A DNA stretch of 64,000 nt. It comes from Loripinus fragilis (lineage: Eukaryota > Mollusca > Bivalvia > Lucinida > Lucinidae). The position numbers were made by a program, and so were the translations under genes. Position 1 is the first letter of the stretch. Every line of letters begins with the position of its first letter. The DNA is taken from positions 70,939,644 through 71,003,643 of the forward strand of contig OZ026515.1 in NCBI GenBank assembly GCA_964019695.1, written 5' to 3'. This document shows positions 1 through 11,715 of this stretch, one piece after another. Under the pieces are notes generated by a model. The model did not search any database. It was not told the DNA's origin and saw only the letters and a program-made list of their open reading frames with translations.

Positions 1-790
1 GATGTCACACAATCTAAGAAGAGGCCAACCAAAAAATCTGATAATCCATATGTAGATTAAATAATATACAAATAAGTTACACACACGCTGCTATATGACA
101 ACGGTTTTGAGCAATATTAGGTAAGTTTCTTGACAGTTAGGACTTTTATCTTCACATGCAAATGCAAATATGTCATATGATAAATAGAATATTGCATTTG
201 CGAAAAATTATTGAACTATACTGAAGGGCTTTAAAAACGCTACACTAACTTCCTGCATTATCTTACAAAAGACAGTTAAATGTAAACTTTCTTTGCTTCG
301 ATGATGTCATCATGAAGTGGCTTCTTCAGTCAACACTTAAGTTTTAATTGTACAACTAAACTGGACGATGTTATTGCTAAGTAAAGTTTTCCTCACTGAA
401 ACATTTCTTAAGTAGCAGAGTTTTTAAGTCATCGAATGAACGGGTACACACAGATTAACTTTAAAAAAGCAGAACTGTTGTGTCACAGACCTGCCAATCA
501 AAATGAAAGCCATTTCACGATGACTTACAAACTTCATGACACACATTTGATGCTTCTGGTGTTTCTTGATTTAAAGAAATAGGGGATCTTTCACTGATAA
601 AATTTCCCTAATCTCAGGGAATTTACATTTTAAATGCTTTAAATTCATTTGAAGTAGACAAATTTCTCATGTGTTACTCATAAATGCGAACTCTTTAATA
701 TACAATCAAATTGATTGCTTTGCATTCTTTTTTTAAGACAAACATTAAAGCTGCTATCCAAGTGTAGCGTTTTTAAAGCCCGTCAGTATA
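1..790. other. Non-coding stretch, nothing recognised
   Basis: AT-rich sequence with no open frame of note, no tRNA-like boxes and no repeat shared with the rest of the window that I could see. Confidence 0.5.
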
Positions 791-791
791 T

Positions 792-885
792 ATTCCATGT
801 GTTAATGATAGATCATAACATACTTGGCAGAGCCTCACATGTTATCAATTTTCCTCAACTCATTTAATAGATGCAATACTACATC
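792..885. repeat. Fold-back element, family H, degenerate copy
   Basis: The segment around 820-880 has a centre (cttggcagagcctcacatg) flanked by imperfect inverted arms, and resembles the better preserved palindrome at 50121-50250, whose centre reads CTCGGCAAGCCTCG. Related copies are near 30985 and 45885. No target duplication was found, so the boundaries are approximate. Confidence 0.4.
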
Positions 886-1452
886 AGGGACCGTCAAATG
901 TACAAATGTATATACGGTCGGCCTGATTACAAGAACGCTTATGTCAAAAAAATCTCCATGTTTTAAATCTTAGAACATTCATGCAGTCTTTATTGCATAC
1001 ATTTTCTCCAGATATTATATAAGCACCCTATGGCCAGTATTCCAAAGGCATTCTCAACATTTCGTCTGGCACAAGAAAGACGATAGTTGAAGACTCACTC
1101 TCCTGTTCCAGAGGCGCTGTAGCGAGGCCTTGGGGTCATAACAATACGTATTATCTGCATATGAAATCAGCCATTCGCATCCATCCGCAACGATCTACGT
1201 GTATAAGAACGCGATTAGTAACTAAGCGTTTTTTTTATACTAAAGGTAATAACCCGAATGAAACCATATCAGTCCACAGCTTTGGGTCGACTGCGGACTG
1301 CGGAAAGATAGGTTTTGGTACGTTTAGATGCGGATGAGATACGGATGCGATACGAAAAAGTACGTGATTATTGCCTAGCGTCGTTGTTTTCATCCACCAA
1401 ACTTTTTTGATATTTTTCAAAATTTGGGCGCGGAAAGGGCCTTGCGGTAAGT

Positions 1453-1555
1453 TGCGCGCTCGTGATTTGATCTTCTTTACAACTGACCTCCAAACAGTGA
1501 ATTATTATACAACAATTCACTGCTAGAGCTGATCTATTTCTTAAATGAAATACAA
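1453..1555 (+). repeat. Dispersed ~100-bp repeat, copy 1
   Basis: This segment is closely similar to 50357-50460, just upstream of the GPCR exon. Both share ttctttacaactgacctcc followed by a small hairpin (CAGTGAATT ... AATTCACTG) and then tgctagagc. Two copies 49 kb apart in the same orientation indicate an interspersed repeat. The class is unknown and there is no coding content. Confidence 0.7.
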
Positions 1556-1694
1556 CAGAAAATTTATATTGAAATACTGAATTTTTTTTAAAAAGTTAAG
1601 AGTCGAGGCAGACTTGGTTGTAATAACTTAAGCGCATGCTAGAGCTTGTGACACACACAACAGACAATACGAGTGAATCAGCCGTTTGAACTCT

Positions 1695-1978
1695 TTGCAT
1701 CATGCGCGGATCCAGAGGCGGGGGGAAGGCAAGGGATCCGTACCCCCCTGACTATAGTATTTTTAGCAATACTGGTCCGGATTCCCCGAAAAGCCAAGCC
1801 AGCATTTATTCAATGTTAGGTCATCATCAGCCAGCCAGCGAAACGCCATATAATGGCGGTTCGCTGGCCGGCCAATAATGGCCCGCTTATAGTGGTATTT
1901 TGATCCTCCATCCCCTCATCAACTAAAAAAACTGTTGAACCTCCTCTGACAAACTTTCTGGATCCGCGCATGTTGCAT
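1695..1978 (+). mobile_element. MITE family A (GGATCC ends), copy 1, with target duplication
   Basis: The element proper is 1701-1972. It starts CATGCGCGGATCCAGA and ends with its reverse complement, and is flanked by the 6-bp direct repeat TTGCAT (1695-1700 and 1973-1978). Inside are a G-rich left end, ggtccgga, and a central palindrome (gccagcgaaacgcca ... tggcggttcgctggc). Four other clear copies in the window share the layout. There is no coding capacity, so it is a non-autonomous DNA element; 5-6 bp duplications do not by themselves fix the superfamily. Confidence 0.9.
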
Positions 1979-2279
1979 GATGGTTATGTGTTTCCGATTT
2001 TCGTCTGAAGATTTTCTTTTTCAAAAATCTTTCTGGAACACATGAATAGCGTCAAACACTTTGGATCCAGATCAGGCACGACACTTTGTATTCAAACTGA
2101 TCATGTTATCAGCAGACGACACCAGAAAGTTGACACTCTTCTCATGTATTCCTTTAATAAAAAAAAGCAAAATAGGATGGCGATTCACGTTTTGCCTACT
2201 GGGTAATTTTCCATGTGCTTTTTTGTCGTCTGTTGAATTTCTTCTAAATCAACTTTTCAGGAATACCATCAGAGTGTCA

Positions 2280-2343
2280 AAAAGTTTGGATTCAGATCAG
2301 GCTCTATTTTTTGTCGGGCCTGATCTGTGTCCAGACTGTTTGC
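2280..2343. repeat. Palindromic element, family C
   Basis: Hairpin with arms agtttggattcagatcaggc and gcctgatctgtgtccagact, followed by gtttgc. It belongs to the dispersed palindrome family whose outer stem is CAAACAGTNTGGA(N)CCAGATCAG. A related half-site lies at about 2058-2078. The stem is imperfect, so this is probably an old copy. Confidence 0.65.
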
Positions 2344-2552
2344 AAAGGTTATCAGCAGACGACACTAGTAGGTAAAGAGTTTTAATAGATACCTGAAATC
2401 AGTTTATATTACCACATATATATTTTAATAAATGTTAAGAATCTCAAAAGATAATTGCATTCGCTGTTGTTTACTATTTTCTAAATGTCAACAGCGGTTT
2501 AAAATAACCATTTGTATTGTCAAGGTTGGCGTTTTCTGGAGGTCTACGTGCA

Positions 2553-2745
2553 GAGCGCAGTGGCTCAGTTAGACTGGGAATCGAAGGGTTGCTAGTTTGA
2601 GACTCACCGGAGTCACTGTGTTGTGCCCTGAAGCAAGACACTATCAGCTGCTTAGTACTGGTTCAACCAAGGAAGAGTAGAAACCGTCCCGACATAAATT
2701 AAAAAGTGTTGACTGGTGCGTCAAGGCCATGAAGATGAGGAGATG
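2553..2745 (+). mobile_element. tRNA-derived SINE, copy S1
   Basis: The 5' end carries a tRNA-like head with an A-box-like tggctcagttaga and a degenerate B box (agtttgagactc). A body containing gccctgaagcaagacact and gtactggttcaaccaagg follows. The same head and body occur on the minus strand at 19787-19998 and 61528-61732. This copy is the most diverged of the three. Exact superfamily (V-SINE, MetaSINE or other) cannot be decided from here. Confidence 0.8.
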
Positions 2746-2758
2746 GAATCAATTAGCT

Positions 2759-2949
2759 CATCGGATAGGCGGCAATCGAAAACGCTCTTAACAATCGACG
2801 AGCGCGGATAAAACTCGCTAGAAACAGTGTTTTCGATTGTCATTTGTCGCCAGTCGGGTGACAAATGGCAATCGAAAACTCTGTTTCTAACGATTTTTGA
2901 AGTACGATCGTCGATAGTATTGATGTTTTCGATAGCCGCCTATCCGGTG
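2759..2949. repeat. Fold-back element directly downstream of the SINE
   Basis: The ends are inverted copies (CATCGGATAGGCGGC ... GCCGCCTATCCGGTG). A second inverted block (tttcgattgtcatttgtc / gacaaatggcaatcgaaa) surrounds a short loop near 2860. The 190-bp unit could fold almost entirely on itself. No second copy was recognised here. Confidence 0.75.
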
Positions 2950-3053
2950 TGACCAGTAAGCTAGACAAGTCATTCCACAATCTAACGCTACACGAAGCTC
3001 CTGACCAGTCAGTCTTCACCAAGATTGCTGGCATCATTTGGATTTGAGAAACT

Positions 3054-3422
3054 TATTGCATGCGCGGATCCAGAAACTTTTGTCTGAGGGAGTCCAACGT
3101 TGATAACTTTTATTTTATTTTTTATTTATTTATTTTTTAATTATTTTTTAAAGTTGATGTGGGGAGAGAGGATCCAAATACCACTATAAGTAGACCATCA
3201 TCTGCCCGCCAGCGAAACCGTTACGCCATTTTGGCATTTCGCTGGCGTGCCGATGATGGCCCAACATTGATTGCTGGCTTGGTAGCTTTGTGATTTTTCA
3301 GGTAATACGGCCCAGTATTGCTTAGAAACCCTATATGTTTGTGGTTTTTCAGGTGTGTGTGTGTGGGGGGGGGAGGGGGTCCGGACCATCTGCGTCCCAT
3401 CTCTGGATCCGCGCATGTATTG
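3054..3422 (-). mobile_element. MITE family A, copy 2 (reverse orientation)
   Basis: The element is 3059-3417, flanked by a perfect 5-bp duplication TATTG (3054-3058, 3418-3422). Both ends are the CATGCGCGGATCCAGA type. The internal order (AT-rich segment, central gccagcgaaa hairpin, gatttttcagg, G-run, tccgga) is reversed relative to copy 1. It contains extra TTTATTT-rich and GT-rich sequence. Confidence 0.9.
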
Positions 3423-3744
3423 TACCACCACTTTTGTAAAGACACCCACCACATGCTATGGGATGGGATGGTAGTATAATGAAATTGGAGAGATCATGAA
3501 TGATGCTTTAATGAAAATTGGATACTACAGCGATGAAACAAAAGATAGCAACGATCGCGAAATAGGCAAAAGTATGTTGAGTCTTATGGAAAGTGACAAA
3601 CAATATGAAAGGGTTTTGGTAGAGTTCCCCTGGCTCCACCCTAGAAAATCTAAAATCATGATCTTATTTAGGCTGGATTAGTACAGATACGAGATACGAG
3701 ATCATGACAGATAATGACAAGATAAACTGAGAAAGCTCAACACA

Positions 3745-3967
3745 TACTGTCCTGCCAGCCAGGAGTGACAGTGACTTCATGTTTTGTTTACAAAGTTATC
3801 AGGGACTTATAATCGATAGATCACTTGTGTATGGATAGGATTAATACACAAGTAATCTATCGACTCGTGTTAGCTTAAGTGAAGCGTACACGTTAGTGTT
3901 TTACTTAGCAATTGTAAAACAAAGTATAACGTCAAGTGCTGTCACTTTTGGTTGGCACGACAAAGTA
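3745..3967. mobile_element. MITE family B, copy 1
   Basis: The outer ends resemble TACTGTC(C/G)TGCCAGCCA in inverted orientation, followed by gtgacagtgac. The centre is a hairpin (cgatagatcacttgtgtat ... atacacaagtaatctatcg) holding ggataggattaat. Two better copies lie at 27606-27833 and 34544-34772. The right end (GACAAAGTA) has drifted. A TA flank fits a Tc1/mariner-type derivative. Confidence 0.8.
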
Positions 3968-4142
3968 GATACAGCAACACGCTACATGAAGAGGATCAGC
4001 CTTTCTCTTCACCTTGCATTTATGGTTGTGTTTAAAAGAACTTTAGATACCAAAGCTCGGGGACCTTGAAACGCTGGAGTCCAAAGAAATCTCAGATAGG
4101 TGGACATGCGTAAAAGAAAAATATTTCTTATTTCATAACCAA

Positions 4143-4214
4143 AGCATATGCCGTGGGTACTAAAATAAAACCCGTCTCAATGAGCCGGTTCTTTTGAGCA
4201 CCCAAAACATATGC
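4143..4214. repeat. 70-bp palindrome, family P, copy 1
   Basis: Near-perfect palindrome running agcatatg ... gtctcaatgag ... ggttcttttgagcaccc ... catatgct. It is homologous to 19562-19631 and 42080-42150. The left arm of this copy has drifted more than the right. The adjoining sequence (gcgtaaaa ... tttctta) is weakly shared in inverted orientation with the other copies, so the palindrome may be the centre of a larger element. Confidence 0.7.
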
Positions 4215-4270
4215 TAAAACAAGTAGCCCATTGGGCAACGATCGCTCACCTGGGAGCCAGCATAATTTAC

Positions 4271-5440
4271 GATGCTCAAAGACAAGTAACTCTGAACTTG
4301 AAACAGTGATCAAAACACTCAAAATATTATGCTAGTTCTCACGGGTTATTTGCAAGTATTAAAAAGATCTGAAGAAAATTGCAGAGGAAACCTGGTGAAA
4401 CTATATTTTCAGATGCTCAAGGGCAGCTAACTCCGTAGTTAGTGATTGGATCTGACAAAAAATCAAACCCAATCATGCTTTTTATATATATCCTGGTTAC
4501 CTACAAGAATGAAGAAGATCAAAATGAAAAGAGTGGTCAAAACACTAAACAGCTATACTTTTAGACGCTCAAGGACAGCTAACTCTGTAGTTGGTGGTCG
4601 GGTGTGGCCAAAAATCAAACTCATTCAAGCTGTTTTGGTTGTCCTTGTTACCTGCAAGAATAAAGAAGATCCAATCAAAAATGAAAGCGCTTGAGTGATC
4701 ACAACATTATCCTTCATTTTTAAGACGCTCAAGGGGAGCTAACTCCATAATAGGTGATTTGATCTGGTCGAAATCCAAACTCATCCAAGCTTTTATAATT
4801 GTTCTTGTTAGAATGAAGAAGATCCATCCCAAAATGAAGGCACTAGTGTGGTCACATTATTTCTCCCATTATATGTCTATGTGGATTTTTTCAGACGCTC
4901 AAGAGAAGCTACCTCCGCAGTCTGATGTCTGATCTGGCCAAATTTCAAACCCACCCGAGACTTTATAGGTTAACTTGTTATTTGTAAGAATGGGGATGAT
5001 CCAATAAAAAAAGGCACAAGAGCTGTCACAACATTATTCATTGATTTTTCAGACGCTCAATGGCAGCTTACTCCGTAGTCTGTGATGGGATCTTACCGAA
5101 TTTCAAATTCGTCCAAGCTTTTTGTAATTTTCCTTGTTACCTGCAAGAATGAAGAAGATCCATCTAAAATGGAGACACTAGAGTGGTCACAACGTTTCTC
5201 CGATTATAAGTCTATGGGGATTTTTCCAGACACTCAAGGGCAGCTAACTCCGCAGTCCGAGGTCTGATCTTGGCGAATTTCAAACCCATCCGAGATTTAA
5301 TGGTTGTCCTTGTTACCCTGCAAGAATAAAGAAGAACAAATCAAAAATGAAGGAGCTAGAGTGGTCACAAGATTTTCCTCCTTATAACCCTATAAACCTA
5401 TGGGAGCTATCTGTTGCCATGGAATTAAGAGTTCTGATCT
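4271..5440 (+). repeat. Tandem array of ~160-bp units, seven diverged copies
   Basis: The motif ga(c/t)gctcaa(g/a)g-cagctaactc recurs at 4271, 4412, 4564, 4724, 4894, 5052 and 5229, spaced 141-177 bp. Each is followed by a gatctg(g/a)-type block, a cttgttacctgcaagaat(g/a)aagaagatcc block and aaatgaa(g)...gagtggtcac. Units are clearly homologous but far from identical, so the array is old. Open frames in it are short and not conserved between units. Confidence 0.9.
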
Positions 5441-5736
5441 GATCTGGCCTAAAACCTAATGCAGCCAATCCCCAACCCCACTGATGCTCCTGATGATCTT
5501 TGCACCCTTACTTACCTTGATTATGATCGGCCAGCTGGTCTTAATGAAGCACACTTTGTGGTCTACTTGAACTTGACCATCTTGATACTGTCAAAAGCTT
5601 CAAATCAGGATCTTCAGTGGAGAGTGCAACAGTCAGGATGTCACTTATTGAATGAAATCCGTGTTGAGAGACACGATCTCGAAGTTTCTACCGACCACTT
5701 GGTTGGCAGCTGGCTGGGGTAGATGAGTCCCATATA

Positions 5737-5760
5737 CGAGGGGGTTCAATAAGTAATGAA
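5737..5760 (+). mobile_element. Mariner-like terminal inverted repeat remnant
   Basis: The sequence preceded by TA reads TACGAGGGGGTTCAATAAGT and resembles the widespread mariner-type terminus TACGAGGGTNGTTCAATAAGT. I see no matching opposite end nearby and no readable transposase in the 200 bp beyond it, so only one end can be supported. Confidence 0.55.
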
Positions 5761-6159
5761 AACGCATTCATAAATCCTTCCATAAATTAGGATTTTATAC
5801 TCAATGCGCAACAAAAAATCAAAACCTGATCTTTCGAATGGTGCAAAAATATTTATTTTATCTTTCTGACTTAAATAGTTCCAGATTTTTAAAAAATCAC
5901 ACTCATATACATATCTCATGTAAAGCTTGCGCGTATCTATCGTTGATGTAAAAAACATATTTACAGTATATCAGATGTATTGTGTATCTTTTATGGAGAC
6001 CATGTTTCTGGTGACCTACCGTCTCCTGTGGTAATTGAGCCAAATTGACGGCACTGGAACCACGGGCAATTTTGAGGTACCATTTTATATCTGGTTTGAT
6101 AGTATTGATATAATAGTCAATAATCAAGTTACGTTGGTTTAATAAAACATTCAAAAATA

Positions 6160-6279
6160 TATCTGTCTCTCTGTCTGTCTGTCCGTCCGTCCGTCTGTCT
6201 GTTTGTGAGTCCGTCCGTCCGTCCGTCCGTCCGTTACGTCCGTCCGTCCGTCCATCCATCCATCCATCCATCCATCCAA
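6160..6279 (+). repeat. CTGT/CCGT/CCAT tetranucleotide tract
   Basis: Short runs of tctg, ccgt and ccat repeats lead directly into the large CTAT microsatellite. They probably reflect stepwise substitution in one tetranucleotide array. Confidence 0.85.
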
Positions 6280-6723
<444 letters not shown>

Positions 6724-6724
6724 T

Positions 6725-8130
6725 TACGTCATTTTTCGTAATCTCATTGAATGTATATTTTCCGAAGTTGGGTAGAACCATAATCTTATGTCTAGGAACA
6801 CAGTAGTATATAATCTTGAAGGATATTGACGAAAGTAATACTGCAGAACAAAATTGCAAAGAACAGTCGGAGGTCGCGCGTCACGACATCTGGCCAGTTC
6901 CTCTGAATTAAACCAGTTGCTAAATATTATAGACAAATGGTTGTTTCTACACTGTCTACCAAACTTGTTTATACATGATTATCTACTCAAGGGTCTGTAT
7001 GGCCTAATATTTGTTTTGATTGTAAGGTTAATTTGGGATGGCCTCGACCCCTATTGACCTATTACGAGGTTAATAAAATTCTCTAAAACAAACAGTTTAC
7101 AAGCATGAATGGCAAATTCATAGTTTTCGGACTCAATTCCCTTTTATTATCTAAAACACTGTCTGTCTCGCTGTCTCGTGGGGCGGTTTTAATACGTCAC
7201 CCCCTCTTACGTTGACGTCGTTTAAAACAAAAGACGTAACACTAAAATATGCGCGGTTCTTGAAAATCGGCATTTTGACTTTGGATAAGTAACGAACAAT
7301 TTTTATTGTATCGAGGTTTGAATACGCACAGTGTATCAATATTTAGGGGTATTGCATTTGATTGGAATGTCATTTTCGTTTCTTATTATTTTATTGTCTG
7401 AAATTGTCTAGCAAGATTATTAACATGTCAATACATGTACGTGCCACAATGTCCAAAAATGCATATAAATGCAAACATCGATGAAGGACTGTGTTTTGTA
7501 TGATTCATTTCAGTGTAAACCGGGGATGGCATTCTTTTAAGATTTAAAGTACTCTATGAGTGAAAACAAATACGGAAGTTCCAATAACGGCTGTATTGTG
7601 ATCGTTCACGCAAAACGACTATGTGAACTAAAAGCCAGAGAATGTGGCAATAAAGATGATATTAGCCAAAATGTTTAGGCCTTTAATGCTATCAATGTCT
7701 ATATGTACAAGGCGGTACCTTGTGTGCACAGCTGCTACTCCAGTTTTATACCATTCTTTTAGAAACCTTGCGTGTGCTTATGTCATGGCCTGAAGGTATG
7801 AATGTGCTAAGGATTAATTCTCAGATTAAGTTTTGTTTCTGTTTTGTGAACTGAGTCATTTTATCTTACTCGTTTTATGATAGCTGATATAATACATTAA
7901 GTGGTGGGGGACAAAAATTCTCTGAATTTGCTTGTTTTATCCAGCATTTGCCTATATCTGGCAGTTGCATTGCAAAACTTTCGTTGGCTTAAGAAAATAA
8001 ATAGACAATATAGCTATGCTATGCATTACCTATACTCCGAGGTGGGGGGGATTAGTGTTTTTATTTGCAAACACATCTTGTTTTAAGATACAAAAAAATC
8101 TTAGATTATTTAAATACATAAATTGTTTTC
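6725..8130. other. Non-coding stretch, nothing recognised
   Basis: No convincing gene, tRNA-like box or shared repeat was seen. Short open frames here lack family signatures. Confidence 0.5.
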
Positions 8131-8417
8131 TACGAGGACTGTTCAAATATGAATGCACGTAGCTTCATAACTTTCTTCACATATATGCTACGACAAAATG
8201 CTAAACGTTTGCTTTCTATAAAGGACTGTATCTAATATAACCTTTAAACTGGCACCAGACTTAAAGAAAAATACAGTATACTTATCGAGCTATAGCCCTT
8301 TGAATGAGGGTCACGTTCGTATACTAACAAACTCAATGCATCGAACATATACCAGAGATAAAGACGAGCATATAATTCTTCGATAAACCGGTGAAATTTT
8401 TTGAAATGTTTTAAGTA

Positions 8418-8560
8418 GCTAGGCGGCTAAGAGCCAAATTTTGGCCTGATTGTGCTATTCCGGATACGAGCATGAAATTTGGCACAGTTGTAGACCTTGA
8501 CTGACTAAGCAGAATATGATATAGAACCACATTGGGAAATGCCTACTGCGCATGCGCAAA
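8418..8560 (+). repeat. Inverted internal repeat, left copy
   Basis: The block from tagctaggcggctaagagcc to tgcgcatgcgca is matched in reverse complement by 12530-12690 (tgcgcatgcgca ... ggctcttagccgcctagcta). The two copies lie 0.3 kb and 1.0 kb from their respective ends of the 8131-13723 interval, so the right side has gained sequence or the left has lost it. Confidence 0.75.
8547..8558. promoter_or_regulatory. TGCGCATGCGCA palindrome (NRF1-type site)
   Basis: Exact 12-bp palindrome matching the NRF1 consensus YGCGCAYGCGCR. It is the first of three such sites within 305 bp. No gene start is evident nearby, so a regulatory role is only inferred from the motif. Confidence 0.4.
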
Positions 8561-8690
8561 GCATTTTCTGATTTTAGGCTGTTATCATAGAAATTTCATT
8601 CAGCTTGACTTTAAAAAGGGGTCATGTTGGCTGTAGAATAATAAAAATGTGGCATTGTTTGTAGTTTAGTCCTCTATATTCTTTTATTGC

Positions 8691-8702
8691 TGCGCATGCG
8701 CA
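8691..8702. promoter_or_regulatory. TGCGCATGCGCA palindrome (NRF1-type site)
   Basis: Second exact copy, 144 bp after the first. The flanking sequence is different, so the palindrome is better conserved than its surroundings. Confidence 0.4.
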
Positions 8703-8839
8703 TAAAATTTGAATTTTGTACAAAGATGGTATTCTGTTTCTCTTTTATTGTAAACTGCTCAAAACCCAATGCCCCTATCAAAGGACCAAAGCAAGTCTTC
8801 AATATACATGATATAGGGACATACAGACCTGTTTAGATG

Positions 8840-8851
8840 CGCATGCGCAGT
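8840..8851. promoter_or_regulatory. TGCGCATGCGCA palindrome (NRF1-type site)
   Basis: Third exact copy, 149 bp after the second. Confidence 0.4.
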
Positions 8852-9499
8852 TGGTTTCTTTTAACCGGGCGTTGTTTAAACGCTAAACAAAGCCCCATTT
8901 ATTTACAAGTATAAGCTTTCACAAAAAGCTCTGTCTAAGCTAAGCATATATAAAATTTAAGTAGACTTAAAAGTCAAGTTTTAAGAAAAGAGGATAGTAG
9001 GCTTGTGGCAGACAGACAGACATGCAATCAGTTTTTTTGCTCAAGTTCAAAGCCTTTGGAACACTGGACAGACGCGCTCACCACATGAGCTACCAGGGTG
9101 GTCCAAGTCACCACCACATATTTTCTTTGTGTTGACCAATTTGGATTGTTTTGACTTGGGACGTCTCTGAAAAAGTTATGTTTTAAGCCAAGGCAGTGAC
9201 GTAGGCTTATATAGGTCACTGGCCAAGGGCAATATACCTATTTGATAGACAAACAGACAGACTCACAGACAGACAAACAGGTAGGCAGACATATATATTC
9301 CGCCGTGCTTGAGCTCACAGACCTCATATCACTGTCTGTCGATGGACTGTCTCCAAACTGTCAATGATCTGTATAATTATGTATATTCCAAGTGTCCCAC
9401 TTCCCATAAGCGAACCATATCAAACACTAGTTAGTCTATTCCAGTCTATTTTATGTATATTGATATGCCTAATAGTTTTGGTTGTTAAGCTACTGACTG

Positions 9500-10665
9500 G
9501 CTTTGAGGCATTTGGTCCTCCTGTAAAAGATTTCACACTTGCTGTCAGTGTTGTCATTTTGGATGGAGCCTTCGTTGTTCAGATACTTAAAGGTGTAGGG
9601 GCTAGCACTGTTCAGTGAGTAGCATACAAACTATGCTTTAAACATCAACAAGGGAAAAACGAGAAGACGACATCCACCGGCGGGTCGGTCCATCAAATAG
9701 CTGTCATATCAAAAACTGGCAAGGTTTCTTGTAAGAAGATTACAATAAACTATGTCATTATCTTTCCAACTACTGTGTTTCCTGGACATAATATATGCCA
9801 ACTAAGAAACAATAACCACAGATTGAGATCAGGTGTTGCATGGGGAGAGTGCGACAATACTCTTGAAAGAACCCTGCACTTTACGGGGAGAAGAAGCTCG
9901 GTCTTAGTGTGTCCAACTTGCGATACGCCTTCATTTGGGCCTTGTTTCCACGAGGAGGCAGATACATGAATATTTGCTCGTGCTACAGAAGCAGCTAAAA
10001 GGCCTAACAAGAAAATAAGCAGTTGCGCTGTTGATACTGATGTAGAAGTTCTGGTCATACCTGTGGTGCAACAGTAGTGAGTGGATGAACTGCCGGGATG
10101 GCAAAAATCTCCGGCTATCGTTGGTTTGAAATCAAATTGTCTTGCCTTTTTTTCATTCACTCACAGGATGCAATAAAACATCCTTTCTCCTTGGTCGTGG
10201 AAAACGGTGGGTAAGCTTCCAGCTGTAACTGGGTATTTTGTAAAAATGAACTCTCTCCCTGAAAAGCCACCTACAGATTACCTCTGTACCATTGAACGAT
10301 TCATCACAGTACTATATGGTAGAACAAGCAAGCACCTACATGAACATAGTCATGACTAGATAACATTTGTTTACCAAAAAGGTTTGTTTGATGAAATGAC
10401 AGCCCTTACGAAATATGTCTTTGTACCAGCACATTTTAAAGGCAGCATATCAAGGCCCATGTGTTAGGGCCAGTACTAGAACAGGGGAATTGAATACCAA
10501 GGCCAGCAAACTGGGATGGGTACGACTAGACACTGGAATGTACATTCCACAAGCATTAAAATCTTCTTTTGACCTTGTGATATATGGCTGTCTTCAAGGT
10601 TGCAGAAGTAAAAAATGCAGCATTTCAGTGTGTGATCCTTTGTGTCTGTTGTTGCAACTTTGAAC
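9500..10665 (+). pseudogene. Decayed copy of an unnamed multicopy invertebrate protein family
   Basis: Scattered over the three plus frames, in the right order, are pieces I recognise from a protein family repeated many times in cnidarian, mollusc and hemichordate genomes. They are VILDGAFVVQILKG (9556), TREKR...RRVGPSN...NWQGFL (about 9647-9750), HEEADT (9949-9966), VDTDVEVLV (10030-10056), HSLTGCNKTSFLLGRGKR (10154-10207), IERFITVLYGRTS (10291-10329), LYQHILKAAYQG (about 10420) and a Cys pattern GCLQGCRSKKC (about 10588). The intact family reads HEEADTR, DTDVLVL, LTGCDTTS and CGCKKGC at these places. Stops (for example 9967-9969) and several frame changes show it is dead. The acidic HEEADT/DTDV motifs recall PIN/FEN-type nucleases; that is inference. 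The function of the family is unknown to me. Confidence 0.75.
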
Positions 10666-10669
10666 ACTA

Positions 10670-11390
10670 CATTTCTGTAAATTGATGATTGTTTTGTTTT
10701 TTAATTGGTGATGTTAAATAACTGAAAATCTTTGAAAAGGCTGTCATATCAGCTTATATACAGATTATGGCATTTATTGTCAGCTCTCGTGGTTAAATGT
10801 CACTTTGAAAATGTATACCTTTGCATATAAGATCAACGTAATTTTGTCATCTTTGCCCAGGTGCCAAGTAACCAAATATAAATGCATAACAATGCATGTA
10901 CATAAGTCCAAAAGACAGTCAATTACTCTTCAGTAAACTCCATAACATGAGATACAGTCAAAGTTACATTACGGTACAAAGTCATTCAAGAACATAATTG
11001 GTAAACCATGCATGTCCACAGCATAACAAGAGAAATTCATTCATGTCAAATGCTGCACTAGAGAACCACTGTACTCGAACAGCATGGTCATCGGGGTTGG
11101 CTGCTGTCGACGAGGGCACAAAATATACAGTTTAAGTGTACATGGCTGTTAAAAAGGGCAATATTTTGTCAATATTTACTTTTGAACATATTCTGTGCTC
11201 ATTATTGTCACTTGTATATCCAGCTGTGCATCTGCTTAACAAAGATTTATGTGAGTTAAGCGTTAGTCGATACAGCACCAGAGTTATGCCAAAAAGATGA
11301 TATTGTTTCCTGCAAAAGGACGGAAGGCATTTTTGTTTATGTTCTTGAATATATGCTTACTTTAGTTAGTTTAGATAATATGCAATATAT
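10670..11390. other. Non-coding stretch, nothing recognised
   Basis: Sequence following the decayed coding region. No motifs, boxes or shared repeats were seen. Confidence 0.45.
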
Positions 11391-11429
11391 TAGTATTCGA
11401 AATATGAGGGCAGGGCCTTTTGAAAGTTA

Positions 11430-11715
11430 TTCAAGTGAAACTGGTTAAAGCCCTCCAGTAAAATACTTTAACTGACCGTTCCAAGGCGGTACTTCATTGG
11501 TGGATCATTTGTGTTATTTCTGTATTATGTTTGTCATGCTTTTCTGTCTGCTTTTTGCTGCATTATGGTCACCTGCTGGGAAAGGGCTGACCTCTTGGCT
11601 CTCATTTGTGTCGTTGAATTGTGTGGTTGTTATTTTCCCATTTGGTATCCTGGATCAGGTGTGGTACTTGATTGTATCGATTCCTGATCTTTCCCCCTTT
11701 CTTACTCTCATACTG
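11430..11715 (+). repeat. Interspersed repeat family F, copy 1
   Basis: It shares with 21887-22203 (+), 25110-25390 (-) and 57290-57635 (-) the ordered blocks ccctccagtaaa, actgaccgttccaaggcggt, ttgtggatc, gctgacctcttggctctc, ttttccca, caggtgtggtacttgattgt and gattcctgatctt. No TIR or tRNA head was found and the class is unknown. The open frame across it is not conserved between copies. Confidence 0.85.

Noticed and set aside
4446..5267. Several 60-80 codon frames in the 4.3-5.4 kb region
   Set aside because: They are non-conserved readings of the ~160-bp tandem units.
9364..9618. 84-codon frame with hydrophobic segments, possible small membrane protein
   Set aside because: Its second half matches the start of the decayed multicopy protein (VILDGAFVVQILKG); the hydrophobic first half alone is not evidence of a gene.
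9885..10060. Minus-strand candidate exon with a good signal peptide (LLIFLLGLLAASVARA) between an acceptor-like and a donor-like site
   Set aside because: It is the antisense of the decayed HEEADT/DTDV coding region on the plus strand, whose ordered motifs are far stronger evidence.
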